Part shown: positions 18,379 to 27,549 of the stretch, piece by piece
Layout: the number at the start of each line of letters is the position of its first letter
Numbering within the stretch: the stretch's first letter is position 1
NCBI RefSeq assembly: GCF_900110645.1
Contig: NZ_FOFB01000002.1
Coordinates: 248,001 to 312,000, forward strand
DNA length: 64,000 bases
Direction of reading: 5' to 3'
From: Neolewinella agarilytica
Lineage (GTDB): Bacteria > Bacteroidota > Bacteroidia > Chitinophagales > Saprospiraceae
The notes under the pieces: generated by a model
Databases searched by the model: none
What the model was told of the DNA's origin: nothing
What the model saw: only the letters and a program-made list of their open reading frames with translations
Translations under genes and position numbers: made by a program

Positions 18379-19431
18379 ATGGAGAAAACCGAGACCCTCA
18401 TCATCGGCGCCGGTCTGGCCGGCCTCACCGCCGCCTACGAACTACACAAGGCCGGTAAACCTTTTCTGCTGCTCGAAGCCCGGGATCGGATCGGCGGTCG
18501 CATCCTCACCTCCCGGGTGAAAGGAGAAAGCCCCCTGGAACTGGGGGCCACCTGGTTTGGCAAAAAGCATACGGCCCTAGTCTCCCTGCTCGAAGAGTTG
18601 AAAATTCCATCTTTTGAGCAAGTCACGGGTGGGCGAGCCATCTACGAAGCTATCTCTACCAGCCCAGCTCAGGTCGTACAGCTACCGCACAACGATGAGC
18701 CGAGCTACCGGATTGCTGGAGGTAGTGATACGCTGGTTCGCAAGTTGGCAGAGTTGTCATTAAGCGAAGAATCTTTTCACCTCAAAGAGACGGTTAAATC
18801 GATTACACTAAAGGAGGAGAAACTGTTAGTGACCACGGACCAAGGTCGCTATCTTGCCAATCGCGTCATTTCCACCTTACCCCCTTACCTGCTGGCTAAC
18901 AGTATCGAGATCACACCGGCCCTGCCGGATGCTTTCGTCAGTATTGCCAACAGCACCCACACCTGGATGGGCGAGTCCATCAAGGTGGGGCTGCGCTACG
19001 CCAGCCCCTTCTGGCGGGCGGATGGCGGGCCGGGCGGCACCATTTTCAGTAATGTTGGCCCCGTTTCCGAAATGTATGACCACACCAATGTGGAAGACAA
19101 CCACTACGCCCTGAAGGGCTTCCTCAACGGCGCCTATCACTCCCTGACCCGCGAGGAGCGCTGTGACCTGGTGTTGAACCAACTTCGAAAGTACTACGGT
19201 GATGTAGTGGACAGCTATACTTCCTACGAAGAGGCTGTCTGGCGGCACGAATCCCATACCTTTCTTCCTTACGAAGAGCATCTGCTACCGCATCAGCACA
19301 ACGGCCACCCGATCTTCCGAAAGGCTTATCTGGACGGGCGACTACTGTTGGCTGGTGCGGAAACGGCGGTACTTTATCCGGGGTATATGGATGGGGCGGT
19401 GCGGAGTGGGCAGCGGGTGGCTGCTTTGTAG
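18379..19431 (+). CDS. FAD-dependent flavin amine oxidase family protein
   Basis: A 350-residue oxidoreductase. The N-terminal dinucleotide fold (LIIGAGLAGLTAAYELHKAG, acidic LLLEARDRIGGR) and the C-terminal FAD-contact block (LLLAGAETAVLYPGYMDGAVRSG) are the flavin-containing monoamine oxidase pattern. It is shorter than the typical 430-450 residues of MAO-type enzymes. The substrate (an amine, or a desaturation-type substrate) cannot be read. Cytoplasmic, no signal peptide. It stands alone between the sulfatase and the convergent kbl gene. Confidence 0.8.
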   Translation: MEKTETLIIGAGLAGLTAAYELHKAGKPFLLLEARDRIGGRILTSRVKGESPLELGATWFGKKHTALVSLLEELKIPSFEQVTGGRAIYEAISTSPAQVVQLPHNDEPSYRIAGGSDTLVRKLAELSLSEESFHLKETVKSITLKEEKLLVTTDQGRYLANRVISTLPPYLLANSIEITPALPDAFVSIANSTHTWMGESIKVGLRYASPFWRADGGPGGTIFSNVGPVSEMYDHTNVEDNHYALKGFLNGAYHSLTREERCDLVLNQLRKYYGDVVDSYTSYEEAVWRHESHTFLPYEEHLLPHQHNGHPIFRKAYLDGRLLLAGAETAVLYPGYMDGAVRSGQRVAAL

Positions 19432-19463
19432 CGCCGACTTCAGTCGGCGTAGCTATAAATCTG

Positions 19464-19501
19464 CCGACTGACCGCCGAAGGCAGACGCGAAGCGCACTCG
19501 G
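19464..19501 (+). repeat. Repeat B, copy 2
   Basis: CCGACTGACCGCCGAAGGCA followed by GACGCGAAGCGCACTCGG. It lies in the short space between convergent amine oxidase and kbl genes, preceded by a small GCCGACTTCAGTCGGC palindrome at 19434-19449. Confidence 0.75.
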
Positions 19502-19510
19502 CGGTACAAA

Positions 19511-20698
19511 CTAAGAAACCACCCCCAACTCCTTACCCACCTTCACAAAAGCCGCAATCGCCTTATCCAGATGCTCGGTCTCGTGTCCGGCGGAGAGCTG
19601 CACGCGGATGCGGGCCTTACCCTTGGGTACTACGGGATAGAAGAAACCGATGACGTAGATGCCTTCCTCGAGCAAACGGCTGGCGTATTGCTGCGCCAGC
19701 GGCGCATCGTAGAGCATGACCGGTACGATGGGGTGGTCGCCGGGAATGATGTCAAAGCCCGCCTCGGTCATTCCTTTGCGGAAGTATTGGGTGTTGGCCT
19801 CGAGCTTGTCGCGCAGAGCAGTGGACCCGGTCAGCATATCCACGGCTTTGATGGAGGCTCCGACGATGCTGGGCGCAAGGGTGTTGGAGAAAAGGTAGGG
19901 ACGGGAGCGTTGCCGCAGGATGTCGACAATCTCTTTGCGGGCGGCGGTGAAACCACCGGAAGCTCCACCCAGTGCTTTGCCGTAGGTGCCGGTGATGATG
20001 TCTACCCGACCCATTACGTTGTGGTATTCGTGTACGCCCCGACCGGTTTTACCGATGAAACCGGTGGAGTGGCATTCGTCGACCATTACCATGGCGCCGT
20101 ATTTGTCGGCGAGGTCACAGATTTTGTCCAGCTGAGCGATGGTGCCGTCCATGGAGAACGAGCCGTCGGTGACGATGAGCTTGCGTCGGGCGCCGGAGGC
20201 TTTTTTGAGTTCTTCTTCGAGCGCTTCCATATCGTTGTGAGCGTAGCGGTGGCGTTGTGCTTTGCACAGGCGGATGCCGTCGATGATGGAGGCATGGTTG
20301 AGCGCGTCAGAGATGATGGCGTCTTCGGCGGTGAGGAGGGGCTCGAAGAGGCCGCCGTTAGCATCGAAAGCGGCGGCGTAGAGGATGCAGTCTTCCATGC
20401 CGAGGAAGTCGGCGGTTTTGCGCTCTAGCTCCTTGTGAATATCCTGAGTGCCGCAAATGAAGCGCACGGAGGAGAGCCCGAAGCCGTGGCTGTCAATGGT
20501 GGCTTTACTGGCTTCCAGCAGGGCAGGGTGGGAGGAGAGCCCCAGGTAATTGTTCGCACAGAAATTGAGGACGTGCTCCGTATTAACGGTATCAATTTCC
20601 GCGCCTTGGGGCGTGGTGATGACACGCTCTTCTTTATAGACGCCGGCGGCTTTCATGGCGTCGAGTTCTTGCTGGAGGGCTTCTTTAATATCGTACAT
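19511..20698 (-). CDS. kbl: Glycine C-acetyltransferase (2-amino-3-ketobutyrate CoA ligase)
   Basis: Alpha-oxoamine synthase of 395 residues starting at the ATG at 20698 ([19 protein letters not shown]); the frame continues upstream through a hairpin and is not credible there. Landmarks are [20 protein letters not shown], and the PLP lysine in [12 protein letters not shown]. It converts 2-amino-3-ketobutyrate and CoA to glycine and acetyl-CoA, the second step of threonine degradation. The gene for the first step, an SDR-type threonine dehydrogenase, lies directly upstream on the same strand, so the two form a threonine-to-glycine unit. A perfect 42-nt hairpin separates them. Confidence 0.93.
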   Translation of the reverse strand: MYDIKEALQQELDAMKAAGVYKEERVITTPQGAEIDTVNTEHVLNFCANNYLGLSSHPALLEASKATIDSHGFGLSSVRFICGTQDIHKELERKTADFLGMEDCILYAAAFDANGGLFEPLLTAEDAIISDALNHASIIDGIRLCKAQRHRYAHNDMEALEEELKKASGARRKLIVTDGSFSMDGTIAQLDKICDLADKYGAMVMVDECHSTGFIGKTGRGVHEYHNVMGRVDIITGTYGKALGGASGGFTAARKEIVDILRQRSRPYLFSNTLAPSIVGASIKAVDMLTGSTALRDKLEANTQYFRKGMTEAGFDIIPGDHPIVPVMLYDAPLAQQYASRLLEEGIYVIGFFYPVVPKGKARIRVQLSAGHETEHLDKAIAAFVKVGKELGVVS

Positions 20699-20720
20699 AG
20701 TTAGAGATTTTGTCGGTCGG

Positions 20721-20762
20721 GGAGTTGCACTCCGAGTTCTCATGAACTCGGAGTGCAACTCC
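20721..20762 (-). promoter_or_regulatory. Perfect 19-bp hairpin between tdh and kbl
   Basis: GGAGTTGCACTCCGAGTTC (20721-20739) and its exact complement (20744-20762) surround the loop TCAT. No U-run follows on the minus strand. It could be a processing or partial-termination site in a tdh-kbl transcript or a REP-like element. Confidence 0.7.
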
Positions 20763-20778
20763 TGAACCGGATAAGGTT

Positions 20779-21759
20779 TTAGGCGGCAAATTGGTTGTTG
20801 CCAAGGAGGGGAGTTTCCCGATTATATCTTTTTTGTAGCGCTTCGATCATCGTCTTCGCCATCTTTTTCAGGTCGTATTCCGGCTGCCAGCCCCAATCGC
20901 CGCGGGCGGCGGAGTCGTCAATGCTGTTGGGCCATTTGGCGGCAATCTCCTGGCGGTAATCAGGGACGTAGCTGACATCAAAGTCCGGGTAGTATTGCCG
21001 GATGGCCGCCGTTACTTCCTCCGGGCTAAAGCTGGCACCCGCCAGGTTGTAAGAGGTCCTGATACGAATGTTTTCCTTTGGCGCTTCCATCAGTTCCAGC
21101 GTAGCGCGGATGGCGTCGTCCATGAAAATCATCGGCAGGCGTTCGTCTGCCTGTAGGAAACAGCTAAAGGGCTTGCCCTGCACCGCTGCGTGGAAAATTT
21201 CCACGGCATAATCCGTCGTGCCGCCACCAGGGTCGGACTGATGACCGATGACACCGGGATAGCGGATGGAGCGAACGTCGAGCCCGTATTTCGCAAAATA
21301 GTATTGCGCCCAGTTTTCGCCAGCCGCCTTGCTGATGCCGTAGGAGGTGAGTGGATCGAGGACACTGTCGTTAGGCGTATGATCCAACTCCGCCCCTTCG
21401 CCAAATACAGCAATGGAGCTGGGGTAAAATACCTTGTCAATTCCTTCCTGACGGGACACCTCCAGCACATTCAGGAAAGCGGACATATTAATGTTCCAGG
21501 TCCGGATGGGCTGTTGCTCTCCGCTGGCGGAGAGGATGGCGGCAAGGTGGTAAATCTGGGTGACGTTCTGCTCCCGGACCACCTGCGTCAGCCGATCCGC
21601 ATCCGTAGCATCAATGAGCTCAAAACGTCCACGGTAGTTGGGTACGGATCTGATGTCTGAGGCAATGACGCGCTCTGAGCCATATCGGCCGCGCAGGGCT
21701 GGTATCAGTACACTGCCTAACTGACCGTTGGCACCCGTAACTAAGATGGTTGGTTGCAT
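20779..21759 (-). CDS. L-threonine 3-dehydrogenase, SDR/epimerase type
   Basis: A 326-residue extended SDR protein with the NAD motif GANGQLGS (residues 8-15), the acidic strand end [18 protein letters not shown], and the catalytic Ser plus YxxxK pair (SSIAVFG..., YGISKAAGE). The sequence matches the non-zinc threonine dehydrogenases known from Bacteroidota, which oxidise threonine to 2-amino-3-ketobutyrate. Zinc-MDR type Tdh is a different family. Adjacent kbl makes the assignment firm. The divergent Lrp/AsnC gene begins 358 nt away and is a plausible amino-acid-responsive regulator of this pair. Confidence 0.88.
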   Translation of the reverse strand: MQPTILVTGANGQLGSVLIPALRGRYGSERVIASDIRSVPNYRGRFELIDATDADRLTQVVREQNVTQIYHLAAILSASGEQQPIRTWNINMSAFLNVLEVSRQEGIDKVFYPSSIAVFGEGAELDHTPNDSVLDPLTSYGISKAAGENWAQYYFAKYGLDVRSIRYPGVIGHQSDPGGGTTDYAVEIFHAAVQGKPFSCFLQADERLPMIFMDDAIRATLELMEAPKENIRIRTSYNLAGASFSPEEVTAAIRQYYPDFDVSYVPDYRQEIAAKWPNSIDDSAARGDWGWQPEYDLKKMAKTMIEALQKRYNRETPLLGNNQFAA

Positions 21760-22117
21760 GATGGATTGGCTTTAGATTAAAACGAGACCGGACCTCAGAG
21801 CAAAGGGGACAAAATGCAAGAAACCCCGTTCATCAATGTTTTGGAACCTTATTTGGGCTGAAGCCCAAACCTGTGTTACAAAGCTCTTCGAGCTACTACG
21901 CTGAAAACGTTGATTCGGAATCTTTACATCATATTTACCTTCTTCTTATTGCCCTAAAAGGCTCTCTGAATGCACCAGGTGGTACAGCGTAAAATTAGGT
22001 TTAGCCACAATTTGAAGCCAGAAAAATGAGAAATGAGCTAAATTTTATGGCTAAAGAGAATTTGACAGTGATATTTACGGTCACAAACACTTGTCTTGCT
22101 AACTAACGGGAATTATT
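21760..22117. other. Divergent intergenic region tdh / lrp
   Basis: No coding sequence. It holds a small palindrome at 21852-21869 (TTTGGGCTGAAGCCCAAA) of the kind seen elsewhere in the window. The lrp-proximal 200 nt are AT-rich and carry TGACAGTGATATTTACGGTCA near 22061-22082, a weak dyad that could be an Lrp-type site. Promoters for both genes must lie here, but no good TAnnTTTG box is obvious. Confidence 0.5.
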
Positions 22118-22591
22118 ATGGCCACCAATAACCACTCATTGGATGAGACGGACCTGACCATCCTCAGGATTTTACAAGAGGACTCCAAGAAGTCCGCCAA
22201 GGAGATTGCCGCCCGCCTCAACCTCACCGCCTCCCCGGTATACGAGCGGATTAAACGGCTGGAGAAACAGGGCTTCATCAAGAAGTACGTCGTCATTCTG
22301 GACAAGAAGCGCTTTGACCTGCCCGTCACCGCCTTTTGTCAGGTTTCCATGCGTTACCACGATAAGACTTTTATCGAGCAGTTCGAAGAGCAAATCCAGG
22401 CACTGGAAGAAGTACAGGAATGCTATCACATGGCGGGGAAGGTGGATTTTATCCTGAAGATCAACAGCCAAAGCCTCGAGGATTATCATAACTTCATCAA
22501 GTACAAGCTCTCCAAAATTGAGAATATCGGCGAGCTGAACAGTTCCTTTGTGCTGAAGGATATTAAGCATACTTCGGCGTTGAATATTTGA
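22118..22591 (+). CDS. Lrp/AsnC family transcriptional regulator
   Basis: A 157-residue regulator with an N-terminal HTH (LDETDLTILRILQEDSKKSA, then EIAARLNLTASPVYERIKRLEKQGFI) and a C-terminal RAM/ligand-binding domain (CYHMAGKVDFILKI). Family members sense amino acids and form octamers that wrap DNA. Divergent orientation to the threonine degradation genes suggests it controls them, but this is inference. It is the last gene before the AT-rich island. Confidence 0.9.
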   Translation: MATNNHSLDETDLTILRILQEDSKKSAKEIAARLNLTASPVYERIKRLEKQGFIKKYVVILDKKRFDLPVTAFCQVSMRYHDKTFIEQFEEQIQALEEVQECYHMAGKVDFILKINSQSLEDYHNFIKYKLSKIENIGELNSSFVLKDIKHTSALNI

Positions 22592-22687
22592 GGGGGATTT
22601 AGAGCTACATGCGTGATCTATTTCAAAAACAGGATTAGGAAATCAGCACTGAAACCCCTACTTTTATATTGTACTAAAACCCTTGAA

Positions 22688-24429
22688 ATGAAACACCTCC
22701 CGTCTCCCGTCCCCCTTCTCGTAGTGATTCTACTACTGAGTTCTGCGGCTTTTGCGCAAAAAAACAATTATCTACCACCGGATTCTACCTATTACAATAG
22801 TTGTGGAACTGTAGTAGATTCTACGATTGTTGTGGCTCCTACCTTCAAGAGTAATATATCTGCCTGTGGGCTGGAATCAGATAGTATCCTGCAAAATAAT
22901 TCCGTCATTTGGCTACGAACTAATGTACACTTTGTTTTGCCGTCCAGCTGTGAAGGGACTACCGGAGCCAATAATGAGAGCAGAGATGCCTTTTCAGCAG
23001 AAAGGGCCATGAACGAGCCAAAGTACTCATTGAGCGGGCCAATAAGTTTGCGGATAGCATGAGTCTGCATCAGCAGTATAACCAGGCTTTTCATGGTGCA
23101 ACCGTAACGGGTATTCAGCCGGTTATTTTTAGGTTTATTCTTGATCGGGTCTTTTTTAAGTGTGATGATGCCATTCGAAATCAAGGCTTGTCGGTTGAGA
23201 CTAATAGGATTGCTAGTAATTTTAGCAACTCAGAGACGCAAGATGCATTGAACCTTGTTGTTGTAAAAGTTCCGTTTAGGAGCGGGTTGGCGGATGGTTT
23301 TGCTGATGATATCGGAAATGTGGACTATGTTGCCACGGGGAATTACTCAGGCCAAAACATTGTCCATGAATTTGGCCATGCATTTAATCTGTTTCATACT
23401 CAAAGAGGTAATGGAGTTGAGGGTGATGAATGTGATGATACCTGGCAAATAACCTCAGCTAAAGCTACATTTAGACCAACGGATGCTTCTGCAGTCATCA
23501 GAGTTAATAACTACACTGATTATTGTCAGGATAGTGCGCCTTCCTTTGATCTTGATAGAGATGGAAACAGAGAGGGACTGTGTGAACTTATCCCTGGTTT
23601 ATTGGAGAATACCCACTATTGCTGTGATTCCAGGTTCCGCAACAATAATTGTATGAGCTACGGTCGGGCGGCTCAAAACCAGACAGAAAGTTGTATGACT
23701 CCCTGCCAGATGCGACGGGTTGTAAACGATATTCTGACTAATAAGTGCGATCTGATTGAAGCCGTTGACCCTGTTTGCCCTCCACCCGCCGCTGTTATTC
23801 TTGCTTTGCCTACCGAAAACCTGAATATTGCATCTTGTGACTATCGTTTCATACTGGATGCCAGTATGAACGTTGAAGAACATCGATACCGGATCGAGGA
23901 AGAAACATCCAGTGGCTACATTCTAGCTTTTGAGTCTGACTGGGAAGTAGGTATTCCTGATGAATATACCGTCGGTTTTGGTTCGAGATCGGTCAATAAA
24001 TTGGTAGATATTTTGGTTCCTGGGCTAAAAGAAGGATTAACTTACCGGCTTACGCTTGAGGTCATTAATGACTGCGGAGCATCCGATACGCAATCCGTAG
24101 TGTTCAGTGGGGAAGGCTGTCATAACCCCGTGACTGCGGCAGCCAGCACCATCTGGATCGAAACAGTATTTCCTAACCCCGTTCTTCAGCAAGCCACGGT
24201 TGGCTTCACGGTCCCAGAGGTGCAGAGTGGAGAGACCATCAAGGTTGTTGCCGCTGGAGTAGATGCGGGAAGTGGCAGAGTAGTATTGAGACCGGTTAAA
24301 GAATTTCCAGCTTCTCTAGCTTCCGGCTGTCATGAGTACGTTTTTCCTGAAAAGTACTTCTTGCCAGGCACTAACTATCTTTTCTTCCAAATTGGGGACA
24401 AAGCTTCCAGTGTAAAAATCATAAAATAG
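22688..24429 (+). pseudogene. Frameshifted M43-type (cytophagalysin-like) metalloprotease with T9SS tail
   Basis: Two frames make one protein. The first (ATG 22688, signal peptide ending SSAAFAQ) runs to a TGA at 23060; the second covers about 23010-24429. Reading the second frame upstream gives HERAKVLIERANKFADSMSL, which continues naturally from DAFSAE in the first frame. A single missing A in the run GAAAGGG near 23000-23006 would restore one frame. The catalytic motif is HEFGHAFNLFH (HExxH with a third His) and the Met-turn region is NNCMSYG, as in M43 proteases. The C-terminus has FPNPVLQQATVGF and a final SSVKIIK, a T9SS sorting domain. The shift is either a real lesion or a base-calling error. 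No canonical slippery heptamer lies in the zero frame. Confidence 0.75.
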
Positions 24430-24435
24430 TCAACC

Positions 24436-25407
24436 ATGAACTGTTCGAACCAAATGATCGGGGGAGTCTCTGGTCTGCTATTCCTACTTTTGTTTTCTTC
24501 GAATCTAATTTCACAGACGGATTCTATCGATTTTACCCTTTGTTTCTACTTTGAAAACGCAATTGGTGAAAGAGATACTGTCAATATTTTCGTCACGCCT
24601 TTTGACACAGACTCAATCAGTCCCAGTTTGGGTGAAATTAACCTGCTGAATGTGCCCTTTGATAGCTCATTTGATATAAGGGTAGGTAAGGGATATAGCG
24701 TTTCTGATCCACAAATATATATTGGCGATAATATTGCTGCGTCTGTAACTTATCGTTTTGGATGTATTCAATACTTTGGTTCATTCCATTTTATTATTCA
24801 TAATAAGTATCCTCCTACGAAAATTTATTGGGATACTGAACCGTGGTTGAACCCAGATAAGTTTGGATGTTGGGGGAATCCACATCTGTTTAATACAAGA
24901 ATAACAGACTTAGTTGATGATTGGTGGTGGTCGGAGTGGCCCAAAAGTGGGATCGAAACGATCTGCCTAAGGCAGAAAGGGGAATTCGAGTTTGACCCGC
25001 AAAAAGTGCCCTGGAGAGCTGTTAATCATGCAGCCTATTATGTTGGCGAAGTAGCTGGAAGCTCAACGGAGCCTGACACTTTTACTGTCTTTAGGATGGA
25101 AGATGGCTTCGTTGGAGTCGACGGCTGCCAGGAAATCATTGACAACGTAGATGATGTTTCGTCATTGAGGGAACAGGTTAATGTCTATCCCAATCCTGTT
25201 ACAGATCGTCTACAGTTAAGTGCGGTTTCAGATGGTTTACTTGTCGGTGCGCAATACGAGATTTTTACCGCCGAAGGCAAAAACCTTCTATCCGGAACGT
25301 TTACGGGTGAAAGCCTTGAGGTAGCAGCGTTACCTGCTGGTGTCTATTTTTTGCGTTTGACTCGTTTTAATGCGTTGGTGGGCGGGACAAGATTTATAAA
25401 GTTGTAG
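24436..25407 (+). CDS. T9SS-sorted secreted protein of unknown function
   Basis: A 323-residue protein with a hydrophobic signal peptide (GLLFLLLFSSNLISQ) and a type A T9SS C-terminal domain (VNVYPNPVTDRLQL, LPAGVYFLRL, TRFIKL). The middle, about residues 30-235, is rich in aromatic residues and Asp and matches no family I recognise. It follows the broken protease by 6 nt and shares its AT-rich base use, so both probably arrived together. It should be secreted across the outer membrane and anchored or released. Confidence 0.75.
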   Translation: MNCSNQMIGGVSGLLFLLLFSSNLISQTDSIDFTLCFYFENAIGERDTVNIFVTPFDTDSISPSLGEINLLNVPFDSSFDIRVGKGYSVSDPQIYIGDNIAASVTYRFGCIQYFGSFHFIIHNKYPPTKIYWDTEPWLNPDKFGCWGNPHLFNTRITDLVDDWWWSEWPKSGIETICLRQKGEFEFDPQKVPWRAVNHAAYYVGEVAGSSTEPDTFTVFRMEDGFVGVDGCQEIIDNVDDVSSLREQVNVYPNPVTDRLQLSAVSDGLLVGAQYEIFTAEGKNLLSGTFTGESLEVAALPAGVYFLRLTRFNALVGGTRFIKL

Positions 25408-25520
25408 TATGATTTTATTACTTTTCGGAGGCTTATTTTTCACACCAGAGCTATTTACCTATTTGATTTAAAGATATCATATTGTAATTGATCACTGTAA
25501 GTGAAAATAATTTGGTATTG

Positions 25521-25680
25521 TACTCCCCTCGGCCACACCAGGTGATTTTTGGCGGCCGCTTTTTCTATCTGGCTTCACCGCCGAGCCTTGCCGTAACTAT
25601 GGCTATGCCTTCGTCTCGCCGGTTCGCCAGATAAAAAAATCAGCTCGCCAAAATTTCACCTTTCGTGACCGAGGGGAGTA
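25521..25680. mobile_element. 160-bp MITE-like long palindrome
   Basis: Terminal arms TACTCCCCTCGG (25521-25532) and CCGAGGGGAGTA (25669-25680) are perfect inverted repeats. The dyad continues inward imperfectly: GGTGATTTTTGGCG against CGCCAAAATTTCACC, TCTGGC against GCCAGA, then CCGCCGAGCCTTGCCGTA against TATGCCTTCGTCTCGCCGG. Both ends are TA, as expected from a TA target duplication of a Tc1/mariner-IS630 type element. There is no coding capacity. The rest of the gap 25408-25911 is AT-rich and shows nothing else. Confidence 0.7.
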
Positions 25681-25911
25681 TATCATTGCTTTATTATCTA
25701 CCTAGCGAATTCAGGTCAGATATGAAGTAAATTAGTTAACTTTAAATTTGATATTTTCTTGAATAGTGTGATTTTGTAACCTGGTTTTTTCAGTGGAAAT
25801 TCATAACTTTACATAAACATCTTTAACACTTGTGTATTGAAATTTAGCAAGATAGCTTGGTTTGAGTTTATTGTTATATTTTTTCAAGACGCAAACAAAA
25901 AAACCCTTTAT

Positions 25912-26572
25912 ATGAGATATCTCATCTTTGTTTTTATGCTTACATCCTTATTCGGCTGCTACAATGCAGAGCTTACAGAGCCTACAGAAAAGCCGATGTT
26001 GTACCTTGATCGTGATGACTTCATCACTAAAACCACACTCTCTAACCGATCAATTCGGTTTAGCGAACTTGATAGCGAAACGCAAAAACTATTTTGGATT
26101 GATAAGTTAGACCAAGTTCGGAGCTTGGCAGTTTCGGAGAAAGCAGGATCAATTGGTTCTTTCCGCTATTAAGCTCCTTTCTTCCAAAGCAGAATTTTCG
26201 GACTTAGAGCAACCACTTCTTGATATAGGCTATGATTTAGCACTAGTATCTTCAGAGAATTTTTATAAGTTGGCCTTTATGTCTTTACTTGATGTTTCCG
26301 GAAGCGACCTTGAGTCAACGGTCGGATCTTATGCAAGTCATGCTCATGATATCCGGAACGGTATCGGTTATTTTCATCTCCAAGCAAAGGATAATAGTGA
26401 TGAAGGAAACGAAAAACCTTCGTGTAACTGTAATTGGTCCTGTGACGCGGTCGAAACCATAGATCCTTGTATAGAATCAGAAAAGGGATGCGAGCCCACA
26501 GCAAGAGGTTGTGGGTTTTTGGGCTTTGGAGGTTGCTACCGGCGACTTACGGATAAATGTATTCCTGAATAA
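25912..26572 (+). pseudogene. Frameshifted fulvocin C-like bacteriocin precursor lipoprotein
   Basis: ATG 25912 starts a lipoprotein-like signal (MRYLIFVFMLTSLFGC). The frame reads to TQKLFWIDKLDQVRSLAVSEK and is then lost, ending at 26172. One frame over, KQDQLVLSAIKLLSSK continues to 26572. Skipping one base near 26143 (GAGAAAGCAG) joins them into about 219 residues. The C-terminal region carries eight cysteines in CNCNWSC, PC, GC, GCGFLGFGGC and KC, the arrangement of proteins annotated as bacteriocin fulvocin C-related. The middle (WIDKLDQV) also fits that family. An ABC transporter pair follows directly. Whether the shift is real or a sequencing error cannot be told here. Confidence 0.65.
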
Positions 26573-26605
26573 TTATTTGTTAACAATGTTTGAAACATGA
26601 TTGTG

Positions 26606-26646
26606 TGGGTTAATGAGATGTTTCTTTGGAATATCTTATTAACCCA
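26606..26646. promoter_or_regulatory. Hairpin with overlapping promoter-like box before the ABC genes
   Basis: TGGGTTAATGAGAT (26606-26619) pairs with ATCTTATTAACCCA (26633-26646) with one G-T pair. The distal arm runs into TAAATTTTG, a near -7 box. It may end the bacteriocin transcript and start the ABC transcript. Confidence 0.5.
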
Positions 26647-26676
26647 TAAATTTTGTATTTGAGGAAAAATAGTCAG

Positions 26677-27549
26677 ATGGTTGAAATTCAAGATGGTAGC
26701 TTCCGGTATGATTTGTCCGTACAAGTTTTGAATAAAGTGAATCTTAGTATAAGTGAACCTGGTGTTTATGGTTTGTTAGGAGATAATGGGGCAGGGAAAA
26801 GCACATTGTTGCGTATTTTGGCTAAGATTTATACGCTAAATTCGGGACGAATATCGGTGCCAACTAGCTTTGGAATGTTGTCGGACAAGTTCGGCCTTTA
26901 CAAGAATCTAACTGTTGAGCAAAACTTGTTGTTTCATTGTAATATTGCCGGAGTAGAAGATGACTTAATACAAGAAACATTTCTTGATATATGTGAGGGG
27001 GCGGGTTTTTTGAAAACTAAAGTTAAATTGCTTTCTTCAGGGCAAAAACAATTAGTTAAAATTGTAAGAGCTTTTTTGACAAATAGTAATCTAATATTAC
27101 TTGATGAGCCGTTTGCTAACTTGGATGATAAGTCAAAACGAAACTTAAAAAAAGTTCTTATCCGAAAAGGAAAAGAGAAAGCCGTAATTTTATCTACACA
27201 TCAGCTGTTAGCTATAGAGGAGATAACCAAGAATGTATTTTTTTTGAAGAATGGAAACCTAGTTTGTCTGAACTTTGATGAATATTATGCATTTAATGAA
27301 AATGCATACTATGTGATTCTGGACAAAATGGATGAGCAGTCGCTTAAAGAAGATATGATTGTTCATTTTGGGCCTGAAACGATTAAAGTTTTTCGAAATT
27401 GTTTGGTCGTAAATTCTGACAAATTAAGTAGGCATCAGTTACATCAGCTATTGACGGATTATAACCTTCAATGGTCTTATATCTCTAATTTTTGTCCAAT
27501 AATTCAAATTGTATTAAATGAGTTGGCTCACAAGAACCTTACCGATTGA
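26677..27549 (+). CDS. ABC transporter ATP-binding protein
   Basis: ATPase of 290 residues from ATG 26677, with GAGG 12 nt upstream; an earlier TTG is less likely. Walker A is GDNGAGKST, the signature LSSGQKQ, Walker B LILLDEP, and the H-loop STHQ. The C-terminal 90 residues are unlike standard import ATPases. The domain type fits exporters or immunity pumps of the CcmA group. It overlaps the next gene, a six-helix membrane protein, by 32 nt, so they form one transporter. Position behind the bacteriocin-like gene suggests export or self-immunity (inference). Confidence 0.88.
   Translation: MVEIQDGSFRYDLSVQVLNKVNLSISEPGVYGLLGDNGAGKSTLLRILAKIYTLNSGRISVPTSFGMLSDKFGLYKNLTVEQNLLFHCNIAGVEDDLIQETFLDICEGAGFLKTKVKLLSSGQKQLVKIVRAFLTNSNLILLDEPFANLDDKSKRNLKKVLIRKGKEKAVILSTHQLLAIEEITKNVFFLKNGNLVCLNFDEYYAFNENAYYVILDKMDEQSLKEDMIVHFGPETIKVFRNCLVVNSDKLSRHQLHQLLTDYNLQWSYISNFCPIIQIVLNELAHKNLTD

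Noticed and set aside
19571..20428. Long plus-strand frame opposite kbl
   Set aside because: It lies wholly antisense to a well conserved enzyme and shows no protein family character.
20699..20758. Twenty extra N-terminal codons for kbl
   Set aside because: They are encoded by the perfect hairpin between tdh and kbl, and family members start at [12 protein letters not shown] sequence.
22990..23062. Programmed -1 frameshift in the M43 protease gene
   Set aside because: The run AAAGGGC is not placed as X XXY YYZ in the zero frame and no downstream pseudoknot is evident.
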